The notes: generated by a model from the sequence alone, not told the origin. Shown: positions 8,965 to 17,346, counted from the first letter of the stretch. The stretch is DNA of 64,000 bases from an uncultured Cohaesibacter sp. (GCF_963678225.1 NZ_OY782764.1:1865001-1929000), one strand, 5' to 3'. A program made the numbers and translations.

Positions 8965-9433
8965 GCCATATTGGTCTGGTGAGAAGACGGGAAAACGGCC
9001 CGGAAATAGGCGGAGCCGTGAATTGAGGCTTGAAGTTTTAGAAAATTGCCAAATAATTGGTCAATGACCATAAGCAAGGCAACAGGGACTTCGGCTTTGA
9101 GCGTCCCAAGCACAATAATCAGAGGATAAGCTTTTGATAAAATTAGATATTCTATCAATAAGCAGATTTGAATTGTGCAAAAGGGTGTAATCCTGCTATA
9201 TTTTACAAGCAAGATTTGTACCAACTCACAATATGTGTGTTGTTAATTGGTACTATGCGTAAGGCGTTTGATGGCACGCGACCCGCGTCGACACCGCGTG
9301 GCTCAGTGTCTCAGGATGAAAAGAGCGTGCCACAGGCAGGCCGCCGGACATCCTGACAGACTTGAAGTAACAGGGATGAGACCTGCCGTAGCAATCACGG
9401 TTAGGTGGGGCACAGGTAAGGACAGACGATTAC
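8965..9433. other. Intergenic region upstream of rpoN
   Basis: 469 bases without a convincing gene and AT-rich around 9040-9260. It contains widely spaced inverted arms GTACCAA (9218-9224) and TTGGTAC (9247-9253) around a CACA-ATA-TGTG core, and a sigma-54-like element at 9272-9287. These suggest a regulated rpoN promoter region. Confidence 0.5.
9272..9287 (+). promoter_or_regulatory. Candidate sigma-54 promoter upstream of rpoN
   Basis: TGGCACG at the -24 side matches the sigma-54 consensus fully, and GC of the -12 element falls exactly 12 bases after the GG. The -12 box is otherwise CC-GC-G rather than TT-GC-A, so this is a half-good match. It lies about 150 bases before the rpoN start and could give autoregulation. 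Confidence 0.35.
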
Positions 9434-11035
9434 ATGGCTTTGACACCCAGACTGGATATGCGCCAAAGCCAATCGCTGGTGATGACGCCGCAACTGATGC
9501 AGGCGATCCAGCTGTTGCAGATGTCCAATCTTGACCTCGTTGCATATGTACAGCAGGAACTTGAGAGCAACCCGCTGCTGGAATCTGTCTCGGATGATTA
9601 TTCCGGCGACTCTGGCTCTTCGGATAACAACGGAGAGGGCGCGAGCGAAGCGCAAGGGGCTGATCAGTCCAATAGTACCAATGCGGAAGGCTCTGACGGA
9701 CCCAACAGCGAAGGGACCAGCGACTCTGCTTCCGATCCGGACCTGTCCGATCAATTTTCCGGAGAGAGCCCGGAGCAGATGGATGCCATATCCAATGATC
9801 TGGACGCTCGCCTTGATAATGTTTTTCCCGATGATAGTGGCCCACAGGAGCAAGCAGGCCCAAGCCTGAATGATCCCTGGATGTCAGCGCCCATGCGCGA
9901 TGGGGGCGGCAACCCTGACTACGATCTCGAATCCGTGCTGGCTGGCGAAATTTCCCTTGCCGATCATCTCGAACAACAGCTGATGACAGCTATTGCCGAT
10001 GAGCGCAAACGGATCATTGGCCAGTTTCTTATCAATGAACTGGACGAATTCGGTTATCTGCAAACCGATCTGGCCATGGTCGCCAATCGCCTTGGCGTGG
10101 ATGAAGCAGAAGTATCCGGTGTGCTCGATAGTCTGCAATCCTTCGAACCATCCGGCGTGTTCGCCCGGTCCCTGTCCGAATGTCTGGCGATCCAGCTTAA
10201 GGATCTCAATCGTTACGATCCGGCAATTGCTGTGCTTTTAGATAATCTGGAGCTGCTTGCCAAACGGGACTTTGTTGCTTTGCGCAAACTGTGCGCCGTG
10301 GATGATGAAGACCTCTCGGACATGATCTCCGAGATCAAGGCGCTCAATCCACGCCCCGGCAGCGCCTTCGGTCATCTGACCGTGCAGCCCGTCGTGCCCG
10401 ATGTGTTCGTGCGGCAGGCATCTGACGGTGGCTGGCGGCTTGAGCTGAACAGTGAGACGCTGCCCCGAGTGCTGGTGAACCGCAGTTATTATGCACAAAT
10501 CAACGAGACTGCCTCGGGCAAGAAAGAGAAGGAATTTCTCATTGATTGCCTGCAAAGCGCCAACTGGCTGGTCAAGAGTCTCGACCAGCGCGCGCAGACC
10601 ATTCTCAAGGTGGCAACGGAAATCGTGAAGCAGCAGGACGCCTTTTTTGCCTATGGCGTGACGCACCTGAAGCCGCTCAATCTGCGCACTATCGCCGATG
10701 CCATCCAGATGCATGAGAGCACGGTCAGCCGTGTCACCTCGAACAAGTATATCGCCACCAATCGTGGCACCTTCGAGATGAAATATTTCTTCACCTCAGC
10801 CATTTCGGCAACATCGGGCGGTGACAGCCATTCTGCAGAAGCGGTCAAGCACCGCATCAGGCAGGCGATTGATGAGGAAGCTGCCGATAGCATCCTGTCT
10901 GATGATGCTCTGGTAAAGCTTTTGCGTGAATCCGGCATCGATATCGCTCGCCGCACAGTGGCGAAATATCGTGAAGCCATGCATATTCCATCCTCGGTGC
11001 AGCGCCGACGTGAGAAGAAGGCCACACGAGCCTAG
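9434..11035 (+). CDS. rpoN: RNA polymerase sigma-54 factor
   Basis: 533 residues. The glutamine-rich activator-contact region I occupies residues 1-50 (RQSQSLVMTPQLMQAIQLLQ). A long Ser/Asp/Gly-rich acidic region II spans about 55-145, followed by the core-binding domain and the DNA-binding domain. The RpoN box ARRTVAKYRE at about 505-514 reads -24 promoter elements. Sigma-54 directs polymerase to enhancer-dependent promoters for nitrogen and other functions. The gene is followed by hpf and ptsN, its conserved partners. The start has AAGGA about eleven bases upstream. Confidence 0.96.
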   Translation: MALTPRLDMRQSQSLVMTPQLMQAIQLLQMSNLDLVAYVQQELESNPLLESVSDDYSGDSGSSDNNGEGASEAQGADQSNSTNAEGSDGPNSEGTSDSASDPDLSDQFSGESPEQMDAISNDLDARLDNVFPDDSGPQEQAGPSLNDPWMSAPMRDGGGNPDYDLESVLAGEISLADHLEQQLMTAIADERKRIIGQFLINELDEFGYLQTDLAMVANRLGVDEAEVSGVLDSLQSFEPSGVFARSLSECLAIQLKDLNRYDPAIAVLLDNLELLAKRDFVALRKLCAVDDEDLSDMISEIKALNPRPGSAFGHLTVQPVVPDVFVRQASDGGWRLELNSETLPRVLVNRSYYAQINETASGKKEKEFLIDCLQSANWLVKSLDQRAQTILKVATEIVKQQDAFFAYGVTHLKPLNLRTIADAIQMHESTVSRVTSNKYIATNRGTFEMKYFFTSAISATSGGDSHSAEAVKHRIRQAIDEEAADSILSDDALVKLLRESGIDIARRTVAKYREAMHIPSSVQRRREKKATRA

Positions 11036-11700
11036 GCGCACTACAAGGCATAAGACACGGCGTCAGCATATTTACGCTGATGATTCCATCAAATCATTGG
11101 CTTCCTGGAAGGATGGTGCCAGCTTGGGCAATATGCCTATAAATTAGCGGGTATAACCTTCCTGATGAAAAGATGTTCGCCACGCTTTGCTCATCAGATC
11201 ATCTCTCGAAATGGTGATTGAACAAGTCTTGGGCAGAGGGGGATATACCGTGCATCTGAAGATGTGTTGAAATATCAGAATTGTAATAATATATCAATTT
11301 AGGATTGATTTATGAAATTTTGCGAAATGCATGAGTTGGTAGATGTTTGTTAATTTCACTTTCTCAAGGTCAGTGGATAAATACGTAAAGATGCGTGTTT
11401 AATTGCCAAGATTGTCAAGTCTGCTGGTCAAACCCCATTTATTTTGGCAGACTAAAAGCATGCATGAGAGACTTTTCCATAACATTGACATTTGCGAACT
11501 TACCGCCTATTTGTGCGCGGCCCGTACAGATGTCAATGCGGTCCGTGGTTTGTTTCCATGCGTATGGCCGACCGGGCTTTCGATATGTTGATGACGCCCG
11601 CAAATTCCGGCCAAACCTTCAGGCCACATTTGCGAACGTCGTTAAGAGAGAAAGACTAAAAGTCGGTCATTCTATAGGCCCATAATTGATAGGGGGTTCC
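11036..11700. other. Intergenic region between rpoN and hpf
   Basis: 665 bases with an AT-rich core (about 11260-11360). Reading frames here, including a 96-codon frame running into hpf, have no recognisable family and cysteine-rich, unlikely composition. A weak inverted pair (TCAGC/GCTGA) lies near 11065-11084, and a sigma-54-like element is at 11445-11460. I see no further structure. Confidence 0.45.
11445..11460 (+). promoter_or_regulatory. Candidate sigma-54 promoter upstream of hpf
   Basis: TGGCAG and AAGCA place the invariant GG and GC 12 bases apart, as in a -24/-12 element. One base of the -24 box and two of the -12 box depart from consensus. It lies about 240 bases ahead of hpf; control of hpf by sigma-54 is inference. 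Confidence 0.3.
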
Positions 11701-12279
11701 ATGACGCTTCGAGTATCAGGCAAACAAGTTGATGTTGGCGATTCACTTCGCGCCTATGCAGAGGATCGGGTTGCTGAAGCAGTCGAGAAATATTTCGATG
11801 GTGGCTTTGGTGGTCAGATGACTTTGGAAAAGGAAGGCATCGGCTTCAAGAGTGATCTTGTGATTCATCTCGATACCGGGATGGTGATGCAGGCAAGCGG
11901 TTCTGACGTTGACGCTCAAAAGAGCTTTGACAATGCTGTCGAGCATATCGACAAGCGACTGCGCCGTTATAAAAGACGTCTGAAAAGCCATCGCAATGAT
12001 CATCACGAGAGCCCTGAGGGAATCGAGGTCGCTTACGGTGTGCTGCAGAATCCAGCAGCCCAGGATGAAGTGCCCGATGATTTCACGCCGGTTGTTATCG
12101 CTGAAAGCACCAGCAAACCCATCCGTACCATGACGGTTGGCGACGCTGTAGTCGCTCTCGATTTGACCGGGGATCCCGTTGTGGTCTTTCGGAATGCCGG
12201 CGATGATGCTATCAACGTGGTGTATAAACGCACCGATGGCCACATCGGATGGGTGAGCCCGTCCCTTGCTGAGAAGTAA
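11701..12279 (+). CDS. hpf: Ribosome hibernation promoting factor, long form
   Basis: 192 residues from ATG 11701, which is preceded by AGGGGG. The N-terminal S30AE domain (about 1-105) binds the 30S decoding centre. The C-terminal dimerisation domain (about 130-190) contains the typical VVFRNAGDDAINVVYKRTDGHIGWV block. The two-domain length marks the long form, which joins ribosomes into inactive 100S dimers in stationary phase. Its position between rpoN and ptsN is conserved in proteobacteria. Confidence 0.93.
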   Translation: MTLRVSGKQVDVGDSLRAYAEDRVAEAVEKYFDGGFGGQMTLEKEGIGFKSDLVIHLDTGMVMQASGSDVDAQKSFDNAVEHIDKRLRRYKRRLKSHRNDHHESPEGIEVAYGVLQNPAAQDEVPDDFTPVVIAESTSKPIRTMTVGDAVVALDLTGDPVVVFRNAGDDAINVVYKRTDGHIGWVSPSLAEK

Positions 12280-12421
12280 GCGCAGGAACGTCGTAACGGA
12301 TGATGGTCTTTGACCATCAAAAACATAGAGGCGCGCCCCGCCCGATTGGACAATCTGGTTGATTGGGGTGCGCTTTAGCCAACTAGGCTCCAAGCCGTTG
12401 GTGTTCGCTCAAGATCAAATG

Positions 12422-12454
12422 GCCTTCAGGTCCGACCACCTGAAGGCTTTGATC
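12422..12454 (+). terminator. Hairpin between hpf and ptsN
   Basis: A perfect 10-base-pair stem (12422-12431 with 12438-12447, loop CCGACC) is followed by TTTGATCATTT. It is a likely terminator or attenuator for hpf transcripts, 70 bases ahead of ptsN. A smaller perfect stem (TGATGGTC/GACCATCA) lies at 12301-12319. Confidence 0.5.
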
Positions 12455-12523
12455 ATTTCAAGAAACCGGGGTATCCTGTTTTCATCGGACCTGAAAGCAC
12501 GATACCTGACACATGAGAGTTTC

Positions 12524-12988
12524 ATGGAACTGAACGATCTACTCGCTCCTGAAGCGATCGTACCTCTGCTTAAGGCAAGCAGCAAAAAGCAGGTAATTCA
12601 GGAGCTGTCGGAGCGCGCGGCAAAGCTGACCGGATTACCGCAACGTCAGATTTTTGAAAAACTTCTCCAGCGTGAGAGGCTCGGCTCGACCGGTGTCGGT
12701 CAGGGAGTTGCCATCCCTCATGGCAAATTGCCAGAGCTGGAAAAGATTTATGGTATTTTCGCCCTGCTCGACAAGCCGGTGAATTTTGATGCCATGGATG
12801 ATCAACCCGTTGATATCGTCTTCCTGCTGCTGGCACCTGAAGGGGCTGGGGCGGATCACCTCAAGGCCCTGGCGCGTATTGCGCGGGTGCTGCGCAATGA
12901 AGACACGCTCAATAAATTGCGTGCGGCAACCGATGGAGACGCCATCAGGGCCGTTCTGTGTCATCTGCCGGAATCGGATGCTGCCTGA
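12524..12988 (+). CDS. ptsN: Nitrogen PTS EIIA component PtsN
   Basis: 154 residues from ATG 12524, the usual length; a longer frame upstream crosses the hairpin and is not favoured. The phosphorylated histidine is His66 in GVAIPHGKLPEL. The protein accepts phosphate from NPr in the regulatory nitrogen PTS and adjusts potassium transport, nitrogen and carbon responses in the cytoplasm. The rpoN-hpf-ptsN order is classical. Confidence 0.94.
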   Translation: MELNDLLAPEAIVPLLKASSKKQVIQELSERAAKLTGLPQRQIFEKLLQRERLGSTGVGQGVAIPHGKLPELEKIYGIFALLDKPVNFDAMDDQPVDIVFLLLAPEGAGADHLKALARIARVLRNEDTLNKLRAATDGDAIRAVLCHLPESDAA

Positions 12989-13153
12989 TGCAGGTTGCCG
13001 TTTAGCGCTGACACCGACAAATCTGTCCATCTTTTGAAATTTCTGTCACCCTGTTATTGGATTGTCAAAATTGGCAAGCAATAAAGCTGAATTCTGGCTC
13101 TTGTTTCTTCTCGCCAATGGTTGGCTGAGTGCGGCGGAGCTGAAAGGCTGGGG

Positions 13154-14542
13154 ATGGAAAAGAAAACGCAGGCAAGCGCGCAGGCAGATAGTACAGGTAG
13201 TATAGATAGGTCAGAAACGCCCGCGCTAAGAGAGGCATCTGCCGTCTGGTGGCGCATTGGACTTCTCTCTTTTGGAGGGCCTGCTGCCCAGATTGCCCTC
13301 ATGCATCGTGTGATCGTCGATGAAAAGAGCTGGCTCTCGGAGCGACAATTCCTCAATGCCCTGTCTTTTTGCATGATGTTGCCCGGGCCGGAGGCCATGC
13401 AATTGGCCACCTATGCGGGATGGCGCCTGCATGGGGTGTTTGGGGGGCTTATTGCCGGCCTTGCCTTCGTGCTTCCCGGTGCGTTGGTCGTGCTGTTTTT
13501 AGCAGGTGCCTATGCGCTGTTTGGGCAAGCCCCTTTAGCCGCATCCCTGTTCATGGGCATCAAGGCAGCGGTGCTGATCATTGTGCTGGAGGCTTTGTTG
13601 CGTGTCAGCAAAAAGGCGCTGGACGGGATGGCGCATTGGTTGATCGCAGCTTTGTCTTTTTTCGGTATCTTCTTTTTCCAAGCTCCGTTCCCGCTGATCA
13701 TTCTTGTCGCGGGTCTCTATGGCATCTGGCATGGGGCGCGGTTGAGCCCCGAGCGGGAGGTGGAGAAAAAGGTAGAGGAGGCCGCGCATCCTCCCGCTTG
13801 TGCCTCTAAGGCCCAAGCTTATGTCGATCAATCCTTCTCCCATTTTGCCACTATGCGCACCATCCTCATCTGGCTTTGCATTTGGCTACTGCCTCTGATG
13901 CTGCTTGCCTGGGCCGCTCCCATGACAATTTTTGGCACAATCGGGTTGTTTTTCTCAAAGCTGGCGACGGTCACGTTTGGTGGCGCCTACGCTGTGCTCG
14001 CCTATATGGCGCAAGATGCCGTTAGTCATTATGGCTGGCTCAGCGCCAAAGAAATGCTCGATGGATTGGGGCTGGCCGAGACCACGCCGGGACCACTTAT
14101 TCTGGTCACGGAATTTGTTGGCTTTCTTGCAGCCGCGCGATCAACAGGCGAGCTTAGTTTATGGCTCGGGCTCGCCGGGGCTGGTGTCACCTTGTGGGCG
14201 ACCTTTGCTCCCTGCTTTTTATGGGTTTTCGCTGGGGCTCCCTATATCGAATGGATCAGCGAACGCCCTCGCTTGAGAGAAGCCTTGCGTGCGATCACTG
14301 CCGCGGTGGTGGGCGTCATTCTCAATCTTTCGGTCTGGTTCGGGCTTCATGTGCTGTTTGAAAGCGTTACGAAAGAAAAATTTGGTTGGCTGGTGATCTA
14401 TCAGCCCGAATGGACCAGTTTTAATCCGGTCCTGTTCGTTTTGGCGCTTCTGGCCGGATATCTTTTGCATGCTCGCAAATGGTCGGTCATGCCCTGCCTT
14501 GGAGTGACTGGCGGGCTGGGATGTCTCTGGGGGCTGTTGTAG
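13154..14542 (+). CDS. chrA: Chromate efflux transporter ChrA, two-domain
   Basis: 462 residues from ATG 13154; a TTG at 13121 is less likely. Two homologous CHR domains are visible. The first carries LSFGGPAAQIALMHR and LPGPEAMQLATYAGW (about 35-90). The second carries VTFGGAYAVLAYMAQ and ETTPGPLILVTEFVG (about 270-325). About ten membrane segments are predicted. Members of this family export chromate, though substrate assignment by homology alone is not certain. It stands alone between ptsN and the minus-strand heat-shock genes, with no chromate regulator nearby. Confidence 0.88.
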   Translation: MEKKTQASAQADSTGSIDRSETPALREASAVWWRIGLLSFGGPAAQIALMHRVIVDEKSWLSERQFLNALSFCMMLPGPEAMQLATYAGWRLHGVFGGLIAGLAFVLPGALVVLFLAGAYALFGQAPLAASLFMGIKAAVLIIVLEALLRVSKKALDGMAHWLIAALSFFGIFFFQAPFPLIILVAGLYGIWHGARLSPEREVEKKVEEAAHPPACASKAQAYVDQSFSHFATMRTILIWLCIWLLPLMLLAWAAPMTIFGTIGLFFSKLATVTFGGAYAVLAYMAQDAVSHYGWLSAKEMLDGLGLAETTPGPLILVTEFVGFLAAARSTGELSLWLGLAGAGVTLWATFAPCFLWVFAGAPYIEWISERPRLREALRAITAAVVGVILNLSVWFGLHVLFESVTKEKFGWLVIYQPEWTSFNPVLFVLALLAGYLLHARKWSVMPCLGVTGGLGCLWGLL

Positions 14543-14548
14543 CGAAAT

Positions 14549-14572
14549 GAAAAAGGCCCCAAAACGGGGCCT
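14549..14572 (-). terminator. Terminator of the hsp20-DUF1150 operon
   Basis: AGGCCCC and GGGGCCT (14554-14560, 14566-14572) form a 7-base-pair stem; on the minus strand it is followed by a T-rich tail (TTTTTCATTTC). A separate inverted repeat GCGGTCTG/CAGACCGC at 14582-14606 may act for chrA. Confidence 0.7.
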
Positions 14573-14635
14573 GAAAACGGTGCGGTCTGAAAATATCGCA
14601 GACCGCTATTGTTTGCTTTTGCCGGTAGAGACCGC

Positions 14636-14896
14636 TCAGTGCAGGCTCACCGTTTCAATATCATGGCGCATGGCGCTCAGTTTGACTGCAGATTCAGACC
14701 CAGCCAACGCAATAGGCTGCCCCTGAACGTCGAGCAGGGCCCAGAGTTGCTGATTTTGCGGAATTTCCGGGGCTTCCGGGAACATGTTCATGACTTCTTC
14801 CATGCTCACCTGACGTACATAGGCCATACGACGTTCCAGCATGATGGATTCCAGACCATCGTCCAGCTCGTCTTCGAACATTTCTTCCTCATTCAT
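14636..14896 (-). CDS. DUF1150 family protein
   Basis: 86 residues from the ATG at 14896, which has GGAGG eight bases upstream; the upstream ATG at 14911 overlaps this ribosome site. The sequence begins with an acidic stretch and contains the family core ending LWALLDVQGQPIALAGS. The function of DUF1150 proteins is not established. In alphaproteobacteria they are frequently encoded next to an Hsp20 gene, as here (82 bases downstream of it), so a role in the heat-stress response is plausible but inferred. Confidence 0.85.
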   Translation of the reverse strand: MNEEEMFEDELDDGLESIMLERRMAYVRQVSMEEVMNMFPEAPEIPQNQQLWALLDVQGQPIALAGSESAVKLSAMRHDIETVSLH

Positions 14897-14978
14897 GGCA
14901 TCTACCTCCATGTTGGGCCAAAGAATTGTCCTTGATCGGGAGGATAGGACAGCCCCTCAGGCCGGGTGGAACACATGT

Positions 14979-15431
14979 TTATTCTTTCACGTCAATTGCA
15001 ATCTTGCGGACGACTTTCTCAGGTTCCGGCCGAGCCAGATCGATGGACAACAGGCCATCTTTCAGTTCGGCGCCAAGAATTTCTATGCCTTCAGCCAGCA
15101 CAAAAGAGCGCTGGAACTGTCTGGCAGCGATACCACGGTGAAGATACTGGCGGCTCTGATCATCCACCTGACGACCGCGAATGACAAGCTGGCTTTCTTC
15201 CAGTGTCACATCAAGCTGATCGCGGGTGAAACCGGCCACGGCTAGGGTAATGCGCAAAACATCGCCATTGCCCCCATTTCCCTCGAGCAATTTGCTCTCG
15301 GTCGGGTCAAGTCTTTCAATATTATACGGAGGGTAGCCCTCATTGGCACCTTTGGCGACGCGGTCAAGCACACGCTCGACTTCATCAAAGCCAAGGAGAA
15401 AAGGGCTGGAAAAAGCAGACATTCGAGACAT
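14979..15431 (-). CDS. Small heat-shock protein, Hsp20/IbpA family
   Basis: 150 residues from the ATG at 15431, preceded by AAGGA; the frame extends upstream but through the regulatory leader. The alpha-crystallin domain runs from about residue 35 to 125, with NIERL at its entry and the late block GIAARQFQRSFVLAEGIE. Small heat-shock proteins hold denatured proteins in a refoldable state in the cytoplasm. The gene is the first of a two-gene unit with DUF1150. Its leader carries a ROSE-like thermometer, which explains heat control. Confidence 0.92.
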   Translation of the reverse strand: MSRMSAFSSPFLLGFDEVERVLDRVAKGANEGYPPYNIERLDPTESKLLEGNGGNGDVLRITLAVAGFTRDQLDVTLEESQLVIRGRQVDDQSRQYLHRGIAARQFQRSFVLAEGIEILGAELKDGLLSIDLARPEPEKVVRKIAIDVKE

Positions 15432-15505
15432 TAGGCGGTCCTTCTCTTTAAGCGACGCGCTAGATAACTCCCTTTCCAATCGGAAAAATCGGAGCTGCAT
15501 GACAG
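15432..15505 (-). promoter_or_regulatory. ROSE-like RNA thermometer in the hsp20 leader
   Basis: In the minus-strand transcript the UCGCU motif (15455-15451) faces the Shine-Dalgarno AGGA (15442-15439): U-A, C-G, an unpaired G, C-G and U-A, extended by GCG/CGC pairing to about 15460. This is the hallmark UYGCU element of ROSE thermometers. A second hairpin (UUUCC-GAUU-GGAAA within CUCC/GGAG arms) lies upstream at about 15468-15497. At low temperature the ribosome site would be masked. Confidence 0.75.
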
Positions 15506-15842
15506 AGTTTTCTCCCAAATCTCTCCGGAACAAAAACCCCAAGTGAAAAATGAAACGCTGATCCACCCCTCAAAAAGATAGCTCAGTCAGATCATCAAAA
15601 GGGTCGGCTTAAGCCACAGCCCTTGTGCCAAACCTCATCATCAAGCATCTGGCATAGTTTCAATATGGGGGTATTTGCAGCCCGCTTCAAGTTTAAACAT
15701 GATCTTGAGAGCGGTGGATCTTTGCGTAATAGGGCACGGCGCCTGTCTTTAGTGGCCGCCGAGGCACACAAGTATCTGGTGTCTTGAGACAATTGCCAGT
15801 CCGGCAGGCGTTTCGATCATGAAAGAATTCATATCCGGCCAC
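15506..15842. other. Intergenic region between hsp20 leader and gcrA
   Basis: About 340 bases without a convincing gene; a 65-codon minus-strand frame at 15595-15792 shows no family resemblance. The hsp20 promoter should lie near 15510-15580, but I could not find a clean heat-shock sigma consensus. Confidence 0.4.
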
Positions 15843-15874
15843 AAAAAAACCGTCCGGATGGTTCCGGACGGTTT
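15843..15874 (-). terminator. Terminator of gcrA
   Basis: A perfect 12-base-pair stem (15847-15858 with 15863-15874, loop TGGT) has a run of seven A on the plus strand to its left, which is a U-tract on the minus strand. It is placed about 30 bases beyond the gcrA stop. Confidence 0.9.
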
Positions 15875-15900
15875 CGTAAATTCCAGCAAGAAATCAGCTG

Positions 15901-16428
15901 TTAGCTAGCTTTCTTCGAGCGTCGACGATCTGCGCCAGTATTGTAGGCGATCTCGGAGTGATATTTGCAATAGGGAGAGCCAGACTCGGATTTGTGACCA
16001 CAGAAGTGGAAATCCGTATCTCCCGGATCGCCAATTGGCCACTTGCAGGTAGTTTCCGTCAGCGTGAGGATCGATGCACGCTTGGAAATCGGCACAACGA
16101 CCGGATCTGCCTGAGGGTTTTTGACCGCTTTTGGCTGAGGAGCCGATTGTGGCTGGCTTTCGACCTTGAGAGCCGTCGCTCCAACGCTTGGCGCAGCCGA
16201 TGAGCTGCTGCTTGTCCGAGCGGGACGACTGGTCTGTTGGTTACGAGGGCGCCGCGGGCGTGGTGCTGTCGTCGTCGTTTTGGCGCGACCGGAAAGACCC
16301 AGTCTGTGCACCTTGCCGATAACAGCATTGCGAGTGACACCGCCAAGCTCAGACGCCACCTGGCTGGCACTCAGGCCTTCGGCCCAGAGTTTTTTTAGTA
16401 GTTCAACACGTTCGTCAGTCCAAGACAT
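15901..16428 (-). CDS. gcrA: Cell-cycle regulator GcrA
   Basis: 175 residues. The N-terminal helix-turn-helix (about 1-45) reads MSWTDERVELLKKLWAEGLS, the diagnostic opening of GcrA. A basic Pro/Thr/Ser-rich linker follows (about 48-120). The C-terminal region has the conserved TCKWPIGDPG block and FCGHKS...YCKYHSEIAY, which binds sigma-70 region 2. GcrA activates promoters carrying GANTC sites methylated by CcrM and so times alphaproteobacterial cell-cycle genes. GGAGG lies seven bases before the start. Two GANTC sites upstream (16581-16585, 16634-16638) fit the regulatory loop. Confidence 0.95.
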   Translation of the reverse strand: MSWTDERVELLKKLWAEGLSASQVASELGGVTRNAVIGKVHRLGLSGRAKTTTTAPRPRRPRNQQTSRPARTSSSSSAAPSVGATALKVESQPQSAPQPKAVKNPQADPVVVPISKRASILTLTETTCKWPIGDPGDTDFHFCGHKSESGSPYCKYHSEIAYNTGADRRRSKKAS

Positions 16429-16872
16429 ATAAAAAGCCTCCGTCTAGACTGTTAAAGAAGGCAAACCAAAAACCGCATCTGGTTATGATAACACAACCAA
16501 TGGTTTGTCCTTCGTAAGTGGATTTGATTTTTGCCGCACGATAGTTATTCGTTAATAAATCGTAAACTACTATACGGTTGGAGTCTGCCGCAACTGGATG
16601 CAGGCCCAATTTAACCCTTTTCCCCAACTAATCGAATCAACAATTGTCCAAAATTCACTTGACAACGGTTTTTTGAATTTATCCTCATCCATTTGTTGAT
16701 TGCCTGTGGATAAGGTGTGTTTAAGTGTTGAATATCCCTGTTGGTTTTTCTTGTCCACGGCAGATGCCCAAATCTGCGGCGGTTTGGTCGGCTATGGCGC
16801 TTTTATCAGCTCATACTGCCTAAGGGTTGTACAAAATTGACAAGGTTACAACGTGAAACACTTTATTTTCAT

Positions 16873-17140
16873 ACGATGGTCTCAGATTGGATGGTGGTGA
16901 CCAAATAGGGGGCGTGCAGTTGGTTAGTCAACCGACTGTGAGGGCCTTTCCAGAGAAGGCTGCGAAAATGGTTTCACAAAAGCAAACGACCATCGCTTCT
17001 GGCGCGCTTCTATGAAATTTTGTGGATTTGTCCTTAAACAGCATAATGTTTTGCAGATAGAGGCAAGTCTCCGATTGACAAGAGGGGAACATTCTTGCAA
17101 AAGAGGGACCTTCAACAGCCGCCGTTGGAGCGGCTTTTTT
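16873..17140 (+). ncRNA. Candidate structured small RNA upstream of argD
   Basis: A TTGACA box at 16837 could place a transcript start near 16873. The region then holds two hairpins (CAGTTGGTT/AACCGACTG at 16917-16938; GCCTT/AAGGC at 16944-16960) and ends at a clear intrinsic terminator 17117-17140. The terminator is followed by 200 bases before argD, so it must end a separate transcript or an attenuated leader. Boundaries are guesses and no known RNA family is recognised. Confidence 0.3.
17117..17140 (+). terminator. Intrinsic terminator upstream of argD
   Basis: AGCCGC (17117-17122) pairs with GCGGCT (17130-17135) around a 7-base loop, followed by TTTTT (17136-17140). No protein gene on the plus strand ends before it. 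Confidence 0.75.
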
Positions 17141-17346
17141 GTTGCATTCCTGCCATTCTCTGTATTGTGTTCCTGGCTTTCTTGTTCCCTGATATTCGGG
17201 CAGATCCAGAACAGCAAGACATTTAGAGAATGGCATTCATCAGAGCGGCCCGGATCTGCGTGTAAAGGACCGGTCGTTCGATTTTCTGCCACGAAGAGGC
17301 AGATTTGATATCAGGAGACCTTTGTCTTGGGACGAGGATAACTAAA

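Larger units (their letters stand above)
16429..17346. other. Long intergenic region between gcrA and argD
   Basis: 918 bases without a convincing protein gene. It contains GANTC sites at 16581 and 16634, a TTGACA box at 16837-16842, hairpins at 16917-16938 and 16944-16960, a second TTGACA at 17075-17080, and a terminator at 17117-17140. Reading frames here lack family features. A small RNA gene is proposed separately. Confidence 0.6.

Noticed and set aside
11395..11685. 96-codon frame between rpoN and hpf
   Set aside because: No family features, a GTG start without ribosome site, and it ends against hpf in AT-rich promoter DNA.
16875..16907. 10-codon leader-peptide-like frame in the argD upstream region
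   Set aside because: It has no run of arginine codons as an arginine attenuator would need, and no clear ribosome site.
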